Part shown: piece after piece, positions 27,901 to 29,193 of the stretch | Layout of the letters: each line of letters begins with the position of its first letter | Numbering within the stretch: position 1 is the stretch's first letter | Assembly: GCF_000330505.1 (NCBI RefSeq) | Contig: NW_004440189.1 | Span: 733,874 to 763,066 of the forward strand | Length of the DNA: 29,193 bases | Direction of reading: 5' to 3' | Source: Entamoeba invadens IP1 | Lineage: Eukaryota > Evosea > Mastigamoebida > Endamoebidae | Position numbers and translations under genes: made by a program | The notes under the pieces: generated by a model | Told to the model about the DNA's origin: nothing | Databases searched by the model: none | The model's input: the letters and a program-made list of their open reading frames with translations, nothing else

Positions 27901-28170
27901 TTGAATCAAAACGTTTTCAATTTGTTGCTGAACATCAGGATTGACTCGTGACCATAATCGGCATATCTTCTTTCTGAGCAACACACCAGCCATTTGTCTA
28001 ACATCGATGCGCTGATGATTAAGGAAAATTGTCATCAAAGGAGAAACGATTTCAGGGTTTTGCAAGAGAGGTATAATTGCTTCAGTAGCCTTCGATATAA
28101 TCTCGTTATTTCCAACCAACAAATTGGAAACAATTTGCTCGATGTATTGTGGGGAGATGCCTTGAGTCAT
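24982..28170 (-). CDS. importin beta family karyopherin, importin-4/Kap123-like
   Basis: This single-exon gene encodes 1062 residues. The frame is open for 70 more codons upstream, but that part has no ATG and looks like leader, so the ATG at 28170 (MTQGISPQYIEQIVSNLL) is the start. The whole protein is HEAT repeats: DVRQMAGVLLRKKICRLWSR near residues 49-68 is the N-terminal importin repeat signature, and NPDSTVRSADLVCLGKLG and SVTKAACVGIIADFYNYV are further repeats. A very acidic loop with EDEDGVMENDEDDDD at about residues 640-655 sits in mid-protein, as in importin-4 and Kap123, and is followed by LIEKIASFTLVAKMFECVP. Kap123/importin-4 import ribosomal proteins and histones into the nucleus in a Ran-GTP-dependent way. 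Importin-5 (Kap121) is the main alternative. The length fits the family (about 1080-1115). Confidence 0.88.
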   Translation of the reverse strand: MTQGISPQYIEQIVSNLLVGNNEIISKATEAIIPLLQNPEIVSPLMTIFLNHQRIDVRQMAGVLLRKKICRLWSRVNPDVQQQIENVLIQIVNTETNRVIVLTACQIIGAIANVTVQKGTWQNLLQVVLQWAQSTSELQKEVAYCLITDIASLYLDNNLNSQVMNGFFQLVGSALSTNTSLKIRIYAIKILDILHNYIQSPSELAPYEQLMPMILNTIKEAVQKDQEQEFSDIMAIMDDLVKGFSDIPEFDAATQRITTPVANLALEITKTKTVSSSIRQCALFFLNFFVTTQLAYCISSGFIPTFLQLILQILSEYNPMDPNDEESPHRVFASEVLEVLAELIPSQDFFPLFWQTLLPMLQVNDTGVACSVLLALGAVSSSCYSSLDSCEEVLMPYLIAQLQNPDSTVRSADLVCLGKLGTFYVNFLLDNPDKFIPPLLRSTVDPSNEIKASAFFDIHLILEKADVELLKPLSADILTCCLTCATTTTEFEVRDVAVSALSSIVYIFSELVVPNSATLLQIAQTMIATNVTNEIDILQKGRGIELLSCLAKSIGKDAFKPYLNGTLTIIKQMLGIEHAFEFEIRQYAYMALVDLFGVYGSELSPLIPSLMERVINSINCEDDVVEEKNNLEISSEDEDGVMENDEDDDDHVSLYGGVLIEKIASFTLVAKMFECVPLETEPYAQQIFDLLKGHCSDEREEVAEAAVEALWSVLYVPLAKERLYIPLGVNNTTENVVRLINEKSPAKVHLNLAQYPQSVVSVFNEIIKTYLSVCDMSIERDVVVMALTKIIDMFTLLGRAAVMSCADPLSKLISSILTQGIQCQQLNTGMDASEIHETEVDLITTASDVIMVLFKMFGASMVNYFIQLFPILLGIIKKRNSSVTKAACVGIIADFYNYVKVCPDTLVEPSFSLFLECFTKKGSDISRNAVYGFGMLVKVVPPSMRQIAINASQQALQIIASLLPTCKNKAFIDNYVSCVCNILNMEGSPFLPQAILPQLLAFLPVVGDHEEEMNIYSTFAKFYGSVPELNAQKGMLVDVFRRAITVNGIYPATVSFLQQLTM

Positions 28171-28395
28171 GTGTCGTGTTGGACTTTGCAAGTTACCCTT
28201 TTTGAATAATCGAAAATAGTATTTATTATTAATTAAATTATAATTGTTATATAGTTCGTATTCTGGAATTGAATAAAAAAAAAGAAAAACCCTATCAGTT
28301 TGACGTATTGGTATATAGACATTTATAATGGACGTTTTTAATGTAACGTCAAAACCAACGAACTGATGTTTGAAACACAATTAACATGAAAATAG

Positions 28396-29193
28396 TTAGG
28401 CATCTGTGGTAATAAAAGGCTCTGAGTAAAGGGTTGCTTTGTTTTCTGTTGTGTTGACTGACTTGAGTTCATCGAATGTTTCAACTAATAAAAAGATTAA
28501 AACAAGGAAATGGAACAATATAAGGGTGAATGTTTTCTTCAGTGGTATCTCATAAGCGACACCAATAAGACTGTAACACGTTTCATGTGTGGATGTCGCT
28601 GCACCACACCCACTGACTTTTAATGTTTTCCACCCACAACAGTTGTTCTATTTATTAGTAAATAAGTGATTACACAAACATTTACTAAATTAAGACTTTG
28701 TTTTAAAGTAAACTTGTGTGGATTTAACACAAATTTGTTTGTATCATAATAGTAAAATGCTGTATTTTAAATTATTATAAACTTATTATAAATATAGTAC
28801 AATGTTATAGAAACAAACCTCATACTCAATGCTGATCATATTGTTGTTTGCGACAGTGTCGAGATAGTCGAATTTGACCGTTGCTACTAACAAATAAGAG
28901 ACCACTCCAAACACACCAATTGCCACAAAACAATTGAATACAATGAAAATAATCAAAAACAACTTCCCTCGAATAATGAAGACAAACAGGCCAATTAACC
29001 CGACGAATATGAGACCTATTCCAGAAACGGCAAGTATCGTCGATAAAACACTTTTGTTCGGGAAATTCTTTGTCGGAGTTTGTGTGGATGCCTGCGCGCG
29101 AATCATAAATGCAACATAAATTGAATAACAACCAAGAAGAATCACAAGAAATGCAAAGTAGATTCTTGGTGAAAGCGTTTGTGTTGTCCATTT
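28396..29193 (-). CDS. tetraspanin, two exons, 5' end outside the window
   Basis: My model joins 29193-28819 (open to the edge) and 28647-28396, with an intron of 171 nt (GTTTGT...ATAG, phase 0). The window holds 208 codons; only a few N-terminal residues are missing, since TM1 (IYFAFLVILLGCYSIYVAFM) begins 11 residues from the edge. TM2 (STILAVSGIGLIFVGLIGLF) and TM3 (KLFLIIFIVFNCFVAIGVFG) follow. The second extracellular loop is completed only by splicing: ISIEYENNCCGW carries the diagnostic CCG motif, with SGCG and ETCYS giving the second and third cysteine positions of a four-Cys loop. TM4 is FTLILFHFLVLIFLLVETF, and the cytosolic tail ends PFITTDA. Tetraspanins organise membrane microdomains at the plasma membrane or endosomes. 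The intron is the longest here; an internal exon in it would run into stops. Confidence 0.87.

Noticed and set aside
28171..28380. 70-codon in-frame extension of the importin gene
   Set aside because: It has no ATG (the frame opens at TTG), is Phe/Tyr/Asn-rich like spacer DNA, and the family start fits MTQGISPQYI.
1..29193. Search by eye for tRNA genes, rRNA, CRISPR, transposons and viral genes
   Set aside because: No B-box plus acceptor-stem combination, spaced repeat array, reverse transcriptase, transposase or integrase motif was seen. A tRNA or SINE scan would be the decisive test.

Overview
The window looks like nuclear DNA of an Entamoeba species. The gene-dense stretches are separated by very A+T-rich spacers, genes lie on both strands, and introns are short. 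Nine of the ten introns I could place are 40-93 nt and one is 171 nt. All ten begin GTTTGT, the characteristic Entamoeba donor, and end in AG. Coding sequence uses more G/C-ending codons than I would expect for E. histolytica, so E. invadens or a relative is my guess, but the sequence alone does not settle the species. No rRNA, tRNA, CRISPR, transposon or viral gene was recognised.

Layout. (1) 1-6.4 kb: a small FHA-like protein, an ankyrin-repeat protein, a four-exon FHA-domain Ser/Thr kinase (Chk2/Rad53-like architecture, minus strand), ribosomal protein eL33 (RPL35A) and the five-RRM ribosome-biogenesis factor MRD1. (2) 6.4-7.5 kb: a tiny protein consisting only of a CstF64 hinge domain, divergent from the splicing factor BUD31. 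(3) 7.7-9.5 kb: a secreted, lysine-rich coiled-coil protein. (4) 9.6-11.9 kb: a five-exon SAPS-family (PP6/Sit4 regulatory) gene rebuilt from fragments, then a small PSI-like type I membrane protein. (5) 12-13.8 kb: an NT-C2 domain protein, followed by a 2-kb very A+T-rich spacer. (6) 15.9-19.5 kb: a PIN-like membrane transporter and glucosamine-6-phosphate synthase (GFAT), the entry step to UDP-GlcNAc and cyst-wall chitin. (7) 20-24.7 kb: a four-TM protein, a divergent eIF4E-like gene with one intron and, just upstream on the same strand, an eIF4G/MIF4G gene. (8) 25-29.2 kb: an importin-4/Kap123-type importin beta and a tetraspanin cut by the right edge.

Most genes are basic cell machinery: translation, ribosome biogenesis, mRNA processing, nuclear import and signalling. 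They are not an operon or an evident gene cluster. The most useful results are gene models that need splicing to be seen (FHA kinase, SAPS protein, transporter, eIF4E-like, tetraspanin). Beyond those, four points stand out: the hinge-only CstF64 relative, an eIF4E-like protein apparently without the cap-binding tryptophans lying beside eIF4G, a GFAT with residues ahead of its catalytic cysteine, and a 47-bp tandem duplication.
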